Made by a program: the position numbers and the translations under genes | Part shown: in pieces, positions 47,701 to 55,517 of the stretch | Layout of the letters: each line of letters opens with the position of its first letter | Position numbering within the stretch: position 1 is the stretch's first letter | Assembly: GCA_963771545.1 (NCBI GenBank) | Contig: CAVYTX010000002.1 | Location: 2,418,001-2,482,000 of the forward strand | Source: CAKZLS01 sp963771545 | GTDB lineage: Bacteria; Pseudomonadota; Alphaproteobacteria; Rhodospirillales; Defluviicoccaceae | Direction of reading: 5' to 3' | Length of the DNA: 64,000 bases | Notes under the pieces: generated by a model | What the model was told of the DNA's origin: nothing | Database searches by the model: none | The model's input: the letters and a program-made list of their open reading frames with translations, nothing else

Positions 47701-48304
47701 CGCCGGCAGTCAGGTGATCGTTGAACGCGGTCACCGCATTGTCGATACCGCCGGCGCCGGCGTCGCCGGTGCTGTCTTGGTTATCAGCACGTGCAAAGCC
47801 GCCGGTTCCGGCCTTAGCGCTCATGCCGACGTCGCCGTCATCCGAGTGTGTCACATCGCCGACAAGGATGTCGTCACCAATGCCGGCAGTCAGGCGATCG
47901 TTGAACGCGGTCACCGTGTTGTCGCTACCGCCGGCGCCGCCGCCGTTAAGGTTGAAGGCGCCGGAGTATCCGAGAAGATATAATGCATGGCCGCCGCTTC
48001 CGGCCTTGGCGCTCAAGCCAACACTGCCGCGACCCGCGTGAAGAACATCGCCGGCGAGATCGTCGTTGTTACCGCCGCCGTCGAGGTCATCGTTGAAATC
48101 CGAGACGGCGATGTCGTCCTCGCCGTCCTCTCCGTCCAGCCCATTATTTGCAATGCCATCCCCGCCAACGCCCGCCTCGGCGGATTGGAGCCACTTCACC
48201 TCCCGCGACCAACACGTCGCCGACGACGGTATCGTCGCCGTCGCGACCACTGACAGTATCGTCGCCATCGCCGCCTGCGAGCACATTGTCGCCGTCGTCG
48301 CCAC
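44774..48304 (-). CDS. RTX repeat protein, C-terminal part (type I secretion substrate)
   Basis: About 1,150 meaningful residues. The frame opened at 48304 only becomes protein-like from about 48190 (LQSAEAGVGGDGIANNG), where it continues the upstream fragment in a shifted frame. It then has about twelve composite repeats of 40-62 residues (GDDxxxGDVxHSGxGxVxLSAxAGxGG plus GGSDNTxxAFNDxxxAG), modules of about 85 residues around SDTVDYSYS (two DRLRVDLSEGFAWF type, two NTLEIDLAA type), and classic RTX nonapeptides (GGDGDDTLNGRGGDDTLIG). The end, EDVFVFMPNNGLDTIIDFTP and DLDVSDLSPDEILL, is the C-terminal secretion module of type I exported RTX proteins. It is probably secreted and calcium-stabilised; no enzyme domain is seen. 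Confidence 0.82.
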   Translation of the reverse strand: MATTATMCSQAAMATILSVVATATIPSSATCWSREVKWLQSAEAGVGGDGIANNGLDGEDGEDDIAVSDFNDDLDGGGNNDDLAGDVLHAGRGSVGLSAKAGSGGHALYLLGYSGAFNLNGGGAGGSDNTVTAFNDRLTAGIGDDILVGDVTHSDDGDVGMSAKAGTGGFARADNQDSTGDAGAGGIDNAVTAFNDHLTAGVGDDILVGDVRHAGGGRVSLSATAGSGDYGIVFYEGDGGAGGNGNTVTAFNDRLTAGVGDDIVCGDVAHSGGGDVDLNAEVGAGGRDNGGEGGSGNAATTFNDTIDTGSGDDIVAGDVTHSGDGYAGLSTRAGPGGGGASRGQGGSDNSAAAFNDTVSAGSGDDIIIGDVTHSGDGNVVLSAEIGSGGRGGDSDSHGAGGGSSNATVAFNDFLSAGDDADTVVGDVAHSGSGNVSLTTLAGVAGRSAYTGGGAGGSDNTMEAFNDAIDGGAGEDTDTVVGDLAHSGSGNVSLTILAGVGGGGAYTGGGAGGSDNTMEAFNDSIDAGGGDDSLAGDITHSGDGNVYLSAQVGTGGDFSGDYDDGSRLGGTGGSDNTVEIFSDTIDAGAGDDTVIGDIHHAGTSGEIALSVTVGLEGRRNDDGDAALGGSGNEASAFNDTIDAGGGDDLIVGDVWRADDGLTLEIGIEGTAESTIRAFQDDIAGGGGDDTIYGDFFDGTGDVAPDTLTIDGTFAGRDALFADTIDGGAGDDAIYGGLGDDTLSGGSGEDSFDGGDGSDTVDYSYSASDRLRVDLSEGFAWFVDDPTSPAGPGNQASTAEALTSIENVIGTTGDNVLIGDANDNVLGGLGGLDTFDGGGGSDTVDYSYSSSDRLRVDLSEGFAWFVDDPTSPAGPGNEPSTTEALISIENVIGTTGDNVIIGDANDNVLGGLGGQDTFDGGGGSDTVDYSYSSSNTLEIDLAAGLATFVSSGVTETLTSIENAIGSDGNTVLSGDDGDNVLDGGDGDDTLNGRGGDDTLIGGNGDDTLNGGVGTDSLDGGDGSDTADYSYSSSNTLEIDLAADLATFMSSGVTETLTSIENAIGSEGNTVLMGDDGDNVLDGGDGDDTLNGRGGDDTLIGGEGEDVFVFMPNNGLDTIIDFTPGEDLIDLTAFAGEDIDEVRIRQSGDDVRVDVVGGGTAVTLLDLDVSDLSPDEILL

Positions 48305-49649
48305 GGAGCACCGTGTTGCCCTCGGACCCGATGGCGTTCTCGATGCTGGTCAGGTTCTCGGTGACGCCGCTGCTCAGGAACGTCGCGAAACCGGCCGCTA
48401 GATCGATTTCCAAGGTGTTGGACGAACTATAGCTGTAGTCGACCGTGTCCGAGCCGTCACCGCCGTCGAAGGTATCCTGACCGCCAAGGCCGTTGAGAAC
48501 ATTGTCATTGGCATCACCGATGATAACGTTGTCGCCCGTTGTGCCGATCACGTTCTCGATGGAGATCAGCGCTTCGGTGGTGCTGGGCTCGTTGCCAGGA
48601 CCGGCGGGACTGGTCGGATCGTCGACGAACCACGCGAATCCTTCCGACAGATCGACCCGCAGCCGGTCGGACGCGGAGTAGCTGTAGTCGACGGTGTCCA
48701 AACCGTCGCCGCCGTCGAAGCTGTCCTCGCCGCTGCCGCCACTGAGGGTGTCGTTGCCGTCACCGCCGTCGAAGCTGTCCAGACCGCCAAGGCCGCTGAG
48801 AACATTGTCATTGGCATCACCGATGATAACGTTGTCGCCGGTGGTGCCGATCACGTTCTCGATGGAGATCAGCGCTTCGGCGGTGCTGGGCTCGTTACCA
48901 GGACCGGCGGGACTGGTCGGATCGTCGACGAACCACGCGAATCCTTCCGACAGATCGACCCGCAGCCGGTCGGACGCGGAGTAGCTGTAGTCGACGGTGT
49001 CCGAACCTTCGCCGCCGTCGAAGCTGTCCTCGCCCAAACCGCCACTGAGGGTGTCGTTGCCGTCACTGCCTTCGAGGATGTCGTTACCGTTACCGCCGTC
49101 GAGCATGTCGTTGCCGTGACCGCCGTCGAGGCCGTCGTTGCCGTCACCCCCGTCGAGGGTGTCGTTGTCCCTACCGCCGTCAAGGATGTCGTTGCCAGCA
49201 CCGCCGTCTAGGATGTCGCCGCCGCCGTCACCGAAGAGGTTGTCGTCGCCCTCTTCTCCAAGCAAGCTATCGTCGCCACTAGCGCCGTCAAGGATGTCGT
49301 TGCCAGCACCGCCGTCGAGGGTGTCGTTTTCCCTACCGCCGTAGAGGATGTCGTTGCCGGCACCGCCGTCTAGGATGTCGCCGCCGCCGTCACCGTAGAG
49401 CCTGTCGCCGCCGCCGCCGCCGATCAGCGTATCGTCGCCGTTTCCTCCTCTGATCAAGTCATTGTCGCTGTCCCCGCCGCCGTTGGCGTCAACGGTCGGC
49501 TCGGTCGGTGGAACCGGATCCACGCCCGATGCGGGAGCGTTGCCCTGGTAGCCAAAAATGATGTCCGCGCCGCCACTTCCGCTAATCGTATCCGGGCTAT
49601 CCGTACCAACGATCAGATTGTCTGAGCTATCGCCGTTGAAAGTCGCCAT
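48144..49649 (-). CDS. RTX repeat protein, N-terminal part
   Basis: Begins MATFNGDSSDNLIVGTDSPD without a signal peptide, as usual for type I substrates. It contains a long run of RTX nonapeptides of GGxGxDxLxG form, then three SDTVDYSYS modules. The frame loses sense after GDDTVVGDVLVAGGEV (about 48195), and the continuation is in the frame of the adjoining downstream fragment. Comparison with the paralogue indicates that two bases are missing, or one is extra, at about 48189-48195. Read together, the gene spans 49649 to 44774, about 1,625 residues. Confidence 0.82.
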   Translation of the reverse strand: MATFNGDSSDNLIVGTDSPDTISGSGGADIIFGYQGNAPASGVDPVPPTEPTVDANGGGDSDNDLIRGGNGDDTLIGGGGGDRLYGDGGGDILDGGAGNDILYGGRENDTLDGGAGNDILDGASGDDSLLGEEGDDNLFGDGGGDILDGGAGNDILDGGRDNDTLDGGDGNDGLDGGHGNDMLDGGNGNDILEGSDGNDTLSGGLGEDSFDGGEGSDTVDYSYSASDRLRVDLSEGFAWFVDDPTSPAGPGNEPSTAEALISIENVIGTTGDNVIIGDANDNVLSGLGGLDSFDGGDGNDTLSGGSGEDSFDGGDGLDTVDYSYSASDRLRVDLSEGFAWFVDDPTSPAGPGNEPSTTEALISIENVIGTTGDNVIIGDANDNVLNGLGGQDTFDGGDGSDTVDYSYSSSNTLEIDLAAGFATFLSSGVTENLTSIENAIGSEGNTVLRGDDGDNVLAGGDGDDTVSGRDGDDTVVGDVLVAGGEVAPIRRGGRWRGWHCK

Positions 49650-50645
49650 TCCACCCCCCAGACGCTACCGCCCCGCTGACGCGGGTCGGAGCCGTTCCCA
49701 TCATTCGAAATTCTTGGATTGTCATCGCCTCCCCGAAACCCGGGCGGCATTCGCCAATAGGCTCAGTGTTCGCTCCTCGGATCGCATCCGACTTTTCGCC
49801 GTAACGCGGAAAGCCCGCGCATCGAGTTCGGTTGATCATGAAAAAGCCGTGCGGGTAGAGGACGTTAGAGCCGCAATGGCCTGTCTTCGTTATACCGATC
49901 TCCCCTCCATTCTGACGTTTTCGGAACATCAAACAGATAACCCACCCTCGTCTGTCACGAGTGAAAGACAGGCTAGCCCCAAAGTTGCAAAGCGTGCCCA
50001 GCATACGCCGCTTAGACAGACCCATTCAAATGATGATTTCGACAAAACCGCATGAAGTCAATCTACGAACCTCAAGTTGTTTTTTTTCCGCAACGGCGTT
50101 CCCGCACTGGTAGCGCACCAGCCGGAAACCTAATCAGTCTAGTTGCAATCCGAACGCAAATCGGATAAAATTCCTAGATCCTGCCTTTCCGACGGCCGGA
50201 TTCGACGGAACTTAATAGCTGGAACGAATGATCCAATATGACGACAAATGACGACATCGAACGCGGAACGATCCAGTGTCACAACGGCGTGTTTTGTGTG
50301 ATATCAATCATTTACGTCGTTACGGAGAAAGAATAAGCTCACTTGAATGTATTAATGTTTTCAATGGGTTTCAGACAAAAATGACGACAAATGATGACAA
50401 ATGACGACATTCCGGGCTCTTTTGTTTCAGGCCAATGAAATCAATGACTTAACGGATGTCAAGTCGTCAAATGTCGTCTTTCTCGCAAAAAATGTCGTCA
50501 TTTTCGGCCTATTTATGACGACACGTGTCGTCAAGACGCTTTCGGGCAATTGGCGCCCTTGGCGCGTTTTTCGGGCGAACCCCGCCCGCCTTTCATGCCA
50601 TGATCGCGACCTCAGTGGAGACCGGCATGGGAGAGGAGCGGGCGC
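49650..50645. other. Gene-free interval upstream of the RTX gene and of lrgA
   Basis: 996 bases, visibly richer in A/T than its surroundings, with no credible gene. It should hold the promoters of the leftward RTX gene and the rightward lrgAB genes. It contains the repeat array at 50238-50533, listed separately. Confidence 0.65.
50238..50533. repeat. Array of ATGACGACA repeats, operator-like
   Basis: ATGACGACA occurs at 50238, 50248, 50381 and 50401, with the variant ATGATGACA at 50391. Spacing within clusters is exactly 10 bp, one DNA turn. The reverse-complement form GTCGTCA / TGTCGTC appears at 50463, 50472 and 50493. At 50516-50533 two copies meet to form the perfect 18-bp palindrome TGACGACACGTGTCGTCA. 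The array ends 113 bases before the lrgA start. It could bind a regulator of lrgAB or the RTX gene cooperatively. Confidence 0.65.
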
Positions 50646-51005
50646 ATGGAATTGGCATTTCTGACACTGTTGCTGGTGTGTCAATTGGCGGGGGAGGTCA
50701 TCGCTGTGGCCACCGGTTTGCCCATCCCCGGTCCGGTCATCGGCATGGCGTTGCTTTTCCTGGGTCTCGCCCTGCACGGCGCCGTCCCGGACGGTCTGCA
50801 GGCCACCGCCGGAGGGCTGTTGCAACACCTGGCCCTGCTGTTCGTGCCGGCGGGGGTGGGGATCATGGCGCACCTGTCGCTGCTCGCCGACGAGGGCTGG
50901 CCGATCCTGGCGGCGTTGTTCGGCAGCACGATCATCACCATCGCCGTGACCGCCGCGCTCGTGCAGGGACTGTCCAGGCTGTTCGGCAAGGAGCGGTCGG
51001 AATGA
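50646..51005 (+). CDS. lrgA: CidA/LrgA family membrane protein
   Basis: 119 residues with four membrane segments. GEVIAVATGLPIPGPVIGMA is the family signature, followed by LFVPAGVGIMAHLSLL. CidA/LrgA proteins are holin-like and modulate murein hydrolase activity or metabolite transport; the pair with LrgB also occurs in pyruvate uptake systems. GGAGAGGAG precedes the ATG. It overlaps lrgB by four bases. Confidence 0.9.
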   Translation: MELAFLTLLLVCQLAGEVIAVATGLPIPGPVIGMALLFLGLALHGAVPDGLQATAGGLLQHLALLFVPAGVGIMAHLSLLADEGWPILAALFGSTIITIAVTAALVQGLSRLFGKERSE

Positions 51006-51724
51006 CCGCCGGGAGCGTCAAGGAAATCTGGGTCTATCTGGCGGCCAGCCCGCTCACCGGCCTGACCCTCACCCTGCTGGCCTATCAGGCGGGGCTGTGG
51101 CTGTACCACAAGAGCAACGGCAACGCGCTGTTGAACCCGGTGCTGATCGCCATCGGCTTGCTCGCGGGATTGCTCTATGCGACTGGCACCGAGTACGCTA
51201 CCTACTTCGAGGGCGCGCAGTTCGTGCATTTCCTGTTGGGACCGGCGACGGTGGCGTTGGCGGTGCCGCTCTACCGCCAATTCGCCCTGGTCCGCCGGTC
51301 GGCGCCCGCCCTGGTCACCGCCCTGGTGGCGGGCTCGCTCACCGCCGCCGGCAGCGCCGTCGCCATCGGCTGGGCGCTGGGGGCCTCGGAACGGACGCTG
51401 CTGTCGCTGGCGCCGAAATCGGTGACCACGCCCATCGCCATGGGTATCGCCGAAAAGATCGGCGGCCTGCCGTCGCTGACGGCGGTGCTGGTGATCCTTA
51501 CCGGGATCATCGGCGCGGTGCTGGGGACGGGCTTGCTCAAGCTCATCCGGGTGCGCGACCACCGAGCCGCCGGGTTCGCGCTGGGTCTGGCGTCGCACGG
51601 CATCGCCACCGCCCGCGCCCTGCAGGTGAGCGAGGTCGCCGGCGCGTTTTCGGGGCTGGCGATGGGTCTCAACGGGTTGGCGACGGCGCTCCTGGTGCCG
51701 CTACTGTACCGGATCTTTTTTTGA
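51002..51724 (+). CDS. lrgB: LrgB family membrane protein
   Basis: 240 residues with about eight membrane segments. LLGPATVALAVPLYRQ, LAPKSVTTPIAMGIAEKIGG and GFALGLASHGIATARALQVS are LrgB signatures. It works with the LrgA/CidA partner encoded just before. The ATG overlaps the lrgA stop (ATGA). Confidence 0.93.
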   Translation: MTAGSVKEIWVYLAASPLTGLTLTLLAYQAGLWLYHKSNGNALLNPVLIAIGLLAGLLYATGTEYATYFEGAQFVHFLLGPATVALAVPLYRQFALVRRSAPALVTALVAGSLTAAGSAVAIGWALGASERTLLSLAPKSVTTPIAMGIAEKIGGLPSLTAVLVILTGIIGAVLGTGLLKLIRVRDHRAAGFALGLASHGIATARALQVSEVAGAFSGLAMGLNGLATALLVPLLYRIFF

Positions 51725-51725
51725 T

Positions 51726-52844
51726 TTAGGCCGACACCTTGCCCAGTTCGCGGACCAGGGCCTCGCCCATCACCCGGGTGGACACCCTGGCCTTGTCGGG
51801 CTGCATGATGTCGGCGGTGCGCAGGCCCCCGTCGAGCACGGCCTTGACCGCCGCCTCGATGGCGTCGGCCTCCTTGGCCATGTCCAGCGAGTAGCGCAGG
51901 CACATGGCGAAGCTCAGCACCACCGCCAGCGGGTTGGCCAGTCCCTTGCCGGCGATGTCCGGGGCGCTGCCGTGCACCGGCTCGTAGAGCGCCAGACGGC
52001 GGCCGTTTTCGTCGGCCGCGCCCAGCGACGCCGAGGGCAGCATGCCGAGCGAGCCGGTGAGCATGGCGGCCTCGTCGGAGAGGATGTCGCCGAACAGGTT
52101 GTCGGTGACGATGACGTCGAACTGGCGGGGATTGCGGACCAGCTGCATGGCGCAGTTGTCGGCGTACATGTGGGAAAGCTCCACGTCCGGGAACTCCTCG
52201 TCATGCAGCTTCTGGACCTCCTCGCGCCACAGAACGCCGCTCTCCATGACGTTGGCCTTCTCCGCCGAACACACGCGGTTGGACCGCTTGCGGGCGAGTT
52301 CGAGGGCGACCCGGGCGATGCGGCGGATCTCGTGGGTCTCGTAGACCTGGGTGTTGACGCCCCGGCGGCTGCCGTCGGGAAGGGTCTCGATGCCGCGCGG
52401 CTCGCCGAAATAGACGCCGCCGGTGAGCTCGCGCACGATCATGATGTCGAGCCCCTTGACCACGTCGAGCTTGAGGGTCGAGGCCTCGGCGAGCGCGTCG
52501 AACACCACCGCCGGACGCAGATTGGCGAATAGTTCCATCTCCTTGCGCAGCCGCAGGAGACCGCGTTCCGGTTTCCGCTCGAACGGAAGGTCGTCCCATT
52601 TGGGGCCGCCCACCGCGCCCAACAGGACGGCGTCGACGGTCAGCGCCTGGGCCATGGTTTCGTCGGTCAGCGGCGTGCCGTGGGCATCGATGGCCGCTCC
52701 GCCCACCAGCCCCTCGGAAACGTCGATGATGATGCCGCGGTTGCGGTCGAGCCAGTCGATGACCCGCTTGACCTCCACCATCACTTCGGGACCGATACCG
52801 TCGCCGGGCAGGAGGAGGAGCATCTTGTTGGTGGTCATCGTCAT
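51726..52844 (-). CDS. leuB: 3-isopropylmalate dehydrogenase
   Basis: 372 residues with LLLLPGDGIGPEVM at the start, LRKEMELFANLRPAVVFDAL, the NAD-binding HGSAPDIAGKGLANPLA and EPVHGS. It oxidises and decarboxylates 3-isopropylmalate to 2-ketoisocaproate for leucine synthesis. It lies 43 bases after leuD. Confidence 0.97.
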   Translation of the reverse strand: MTMTTNKMLLLLPGDGIGPEVMVEVKRVIDWLDRNRGIIIDVSEGLVGGAAIDAHGTPLTDETMAQALTVDAVLLGAVGGPKWDDLPFERKPERGLLRLRKEMELFANLRPAVVFDALAEASTLKLDVVKGLDIMIVRELTGGVYFGEPRGIETLPDGSRRGVNTQVYETHEIRRIARVALELARKRSNRVCSAEKANVMESGVLWREEVQKLHDEEFPDVELSHMYADNCAMQLVRNPRQFDVIVTDNLFGDILSDEAAMLTGSLGMLPSASLGAADENGRRLALYEPVHGSAPDIAGKGLANPLAVVLSFAMCLRYSLDMAKEADAIEAAVKAVLDGGLRTADIMQPDKARVSTRVMGEALVRELGKVSA

Positions 52845-52887
52845 TCCCGCTGGTTAAGTCACAGACTGTTCAAGCTCACGGTGGACA

Positions 52888-53499
52888 TCAACCGTAAAGC
52901 CATGGCTGCTCCGCTCGTTGCCGCGTCTCGAACGCTTCCACCTTGTGGATTTCCTTCAAGGTCAGGCCGATCTCGTCGATGCCGTCGATGAGGCATTCCT
53001 TGCGGAACGGATCCACGTCGAACGGGATCCGCCGGCCGTCCGCTTTGGTGATCTCCTGCGCTTCCAAATCGACGATGAGGGTGGCGTTGTCCGCGTGGGC
53101 GACCTCGGCCATCAGCGTGTCCACCTGTCCGCGCGGCAGGACGATGGGGAGAATGCCGTTCTTGAAGCAGTTGTTGAAAAAGATGTCCGCGAAGCTGGGC
53201 GCGATGACGCAGCGGATGCCGAAGTCGAGGAGCGCCCAGGGCGCGTGTTCCCGCGACGACCCGCACCCGAAGTTGTCGCCGGCCACCAGGATCTTGGCGT
53301 CGCGGTGATGGTGCCCGTTGAGCACGAAATCGGTGTGCTCGTTGCCGGCGTCGTCGTAGCGAAGCTCGAAGAACAGGCTCTTGCCCAGTCCGCTCCGCTT
53401 GATGGTTTTCAGGAACTGCTTGGGGATGATCATGTCGGTGTCGACGTTGATCATCGGCAGAGGAGCGGCGACGCCGGTCAGCTTGGTGAACTTTTCCAT
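52888..53499 (-). CDS. leuD: 3-isopropylmalate dehydratase small subunit
   Basis: 203 residues, swivel domain of isopropylmalate isomerase. MEKFTKLTGVAAPLPMINVD, TDMIIPKQFLK, NFGCGSSREHAPWAL and a late VIAPSFADIFFNNCFKNGIL are signatures. The ATG at 53499 has an AGGATCG region. It works as a heterodimer with LeuC. Confidence 0.97.
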   Translation of the reverse strand: MEKFTKLTGVAAPLPMINVDTDMIIPKQFLKTIKRSGLGKSLFFELRYDDAGNEHTDFVLNGHHHRDAKILVAGDNFGCGSSREHAPWALLDFGIRCVIAPSFADIFFNNCFKNGILPIVLPRGQVDTLMAEVAHADNATLIVDLEAQEITKADGRRIPFDVDPFRKECLIDGIDEIGLTLKEIHKVEAFETRQRAEQPWLYG

Positions 53500-53529
53500 C
53501 GATCCTCCGATCGCTCGGCGCGCCGACAC

Positions 53530-54939
53530 TCAGCGCAGGAAATCGCGCACGTCGGCGATATGGCCGGTAATGGCGGCGGCCACGGCCATGGCCGGGCTCA
53601 CCAGGTGAGTGCGCCCGCCGCGCCCCTGACGGCCCTCGAAATTGCGGTTGGACGTGGACGCGCAGCGTTCGCGGGGCTCGAGACGGTCCGCGTTCATGGC
53701 CAGACACATGGAGCACCCGGGTTCCCGCCACTCGAACCCCGCCTCGATGAAGACGCGGTCCAGGCCTTCTTCCTCGGCCAGGTTCTTGACCAGACCGGAG
53801 CCCGGCACCACCATCGCGCCGACGCCGTCGGCCACCTTGCGGCCGCGGGCAATGGCCGCCGCCGCGCGAAGGTCCTCGATGCGTCCGTTGGTGCACGAGC
53901 CGATGAACACCCGGTCTACCTTGACGTCGCACATGGGCGTTCCGGCGGTCAAGCCCATGTACTCTAGTGCCCGCTGCATGGACCGGCGTTTGTCGGCGTC
54001 CGGCGCGGAAGCAGGGTCGGGCACGCGGCCGGTCACCGGCACCACGTCCTCGGGGCTGGTGCCCCAGGTCACCTGCGGCGGAATATCGCCGGCATCCAGC
54101 GTGATCTCGCGGTCGTAGCGCGCGCCGTCGTCCGACGGCAGCGTCCGCCAGTAGGCGACCGCCCGATCCCAAGCCTCTCCGGCGGGAGCCATCGGCCGTC
54201 CCTTCAGGTAGGCGAAGGTGGTTTCGTCCGGGGCGATCAGGCCGGCCCGCGCGCCGGCTTCGATGGTCATGTTGCAAACCGTCATCCGGCCTTCCATGCT
54301 GAGGCCGCGGATGACGTCGCCGGTGTATTCGATGACGTGACCGGTGCCGCCGGCGGTTCCGGTCTTGCCGATGATCGCGAGCACCACGTCCTTGGCCGTG
54401 ACCCCGAGCGGCAGCGCCCCGTTCACCGCCACCCGCATGTTCTTGGCCGGCCGCTGCAAGAGCGTCTGACTGGCCAGGACGTGCTCCACCTCGGAGGTGC
54501 CGACGCCGAACGCCAAGGCGCCGAACGCGCCATGGGTGGAGGTGTGCGAGTCGCCGCAGACGATGGTCGTCCCCGGCAGGGTGAACCCCTGCTCCGGGCC
54601 GATGATATGAACGATGCCCTGGCGCACGTCGGCCATGGAAAAATACCGGATGCCGAACGCGGCGCAGTTCCCGGCCAAGGTCTCCACCTGGATCCGCGAT
54701 TCGTCGTCTTCGATTCCCAGCGAGCGGTCGGTGGTGGGCACGTTGTGGTCGGCGACCGCCAGGGTCGCCTCCGGGCGCCGCACCGGACGGCCCGACATCC
54801 GCAAGCCCTCGAACGCTTGCGGGCTGGTGACCTCGTGGACCAGGTGCCGGTCGACATAGAGGATGGCGGTGCCGTCCTCCAGGACGTCCACCAAGTGCCC
54901 ATCCCAGATCTTGTCGAACAGGGTGCGCGGTTTGGACAT
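53530..54939 (-). CDS. leuC: 3-isopropylmalate dehydratase large subunit
   Basis: 469 residues with an aconitase-type 4Fe-4S site: CGDSHTSTHGAFGALAFGVG, FIGSCTNGRIEDLRAAA and GCSMCLAMN contribute the Cys ligands. It interconverts 2- and 3-isopropylmalate. The ATG at 54939 has GAGGA ten bases upstream, better placed than for the start at 54948. Confidence 0.97.
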   Translation of the reverse strand: MSKPRTLFDKIWDGHLVDVLEDGTAILYVDRHLVHEVTSPQAFEGLRMSGRPVRRPEATLAVADHNVPTTDRSLGIEDDESRIQVETLAGNCAAFGIRYFSMADVRQGIVHIIGPEQGFTLPGTTIVCGDSHTSTHGAFGALAFGVGTSEVEHVLASQTLLQRPAKNMRVAVNGALPLGVTAKDVVLAIIGKTGTAGGTGHVIEYTGDVIRGLSMEGRMTVCNMTIEAGARAGLIAPDETTFAYLKGRPMAPAGEAWDRAVAYWRTLPSDDGARYDREITLDAGDIPPQVTWGTSPEDVVPVTGRVPDPASAPDADKRRSMQRALEYMGLTAGTPMCDVKVDRVFIGSCTNGRIEDLRAAAAIARGRKVADGVGAMVVPGSGLVKNLAEEEGLDRVFIEAGFEWREPGCSMCLAMNADRLEPRERCASTSNRNFEGRQGRGGRTHLVSPAMAVAAAITGHIADVRDFLR

Positions 54940-54989
54940 GGATCGCATTCCTCACCGCCGGCGGCCGGCGGCAACCGGCCGAAAGCGGA

Positions 54990-55475
54990 CTACTTCTGCT
55001 GTTTCGCTTCCTTTTCGGCCTTGGCCTTCTCGTTGGCCTCGAGCCTCACCTTGCGGTCGGCTTCCTTGGCGGCGGCGATGTCCGCCTTCTCCTCGGCCGA
55101 TACCTTGGCCGAGAACCCATCGGTCTTCTCGGCGATGCGAGCCCGCTTGCCGCGAAGTTCGCGCAGGTAATACAGCTTGGCGCGCCGCACGTCGCCGCGC
55201 CGCACGACCTCGATGGACGCGATGATCGGCGAATACAGCGGGAACACCCGCTCCACGCCCTCGCCGTAGGAAATCTTGCGCACGGTAAACGAAGACCCGA
55301 TGCCCCTGTTCCTGCGGGCGATACAGACACCCTCGAAAGCCTGAAGCCGTTCGCGCGAGCCTTCCACCACCTTCACCTTGACCCGCAGCGTATCGCCGGG
55401 CGCAAAGACGGGCACGGGCCGCTCTTCCGTGAGCTTCTGGATCTGCTCTTGGTCGATTTGTTCAATCAAATTCAT
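54990..55475 (-). CDS. rplS: 50S ribosomal protein L19, extended C-terminus
   Basis: 161 residues. The first 115 are standard L19 (FAPGDTLRVKVKVVEGSRER, continuing with QAFEGVCIARRNRGIGSSFT). The last 45 are an Ala/Lys/Glu-rich tail, longer than in most bacteria but seen in Rhodospirillales. It sits at the subunit interface. It follows trmD by 42 bases. Confidence 0.95.
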   Translation of the reverse strand: MNLIEQIDQEQIQKLTEERPVPVFAPGDTLRVKVKVVEGSRERLQAFEGVCIARRNRGIGSSFTVRKISYGEGVERVFPLYSPIIASIEVVRRGDVRRAKLYYLRELRGKRARIAEKTDGFSAKVSAEEKADIAAAKEADRKVRLEANEKAKAEKEAKQQK

Positions 55476-55517
55476 GGCAGCGTGTCCCTGTTTCTCATAT
55501 GGGACCGGGCTCGCCGG

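Noticed and set aside
41116..49649. CRISPR array or other regularly spaced repeat locus
   Set aside because: The periodicity is that of coding repeats (about 55 residues) and there is no identical short repeat with unique spacers.
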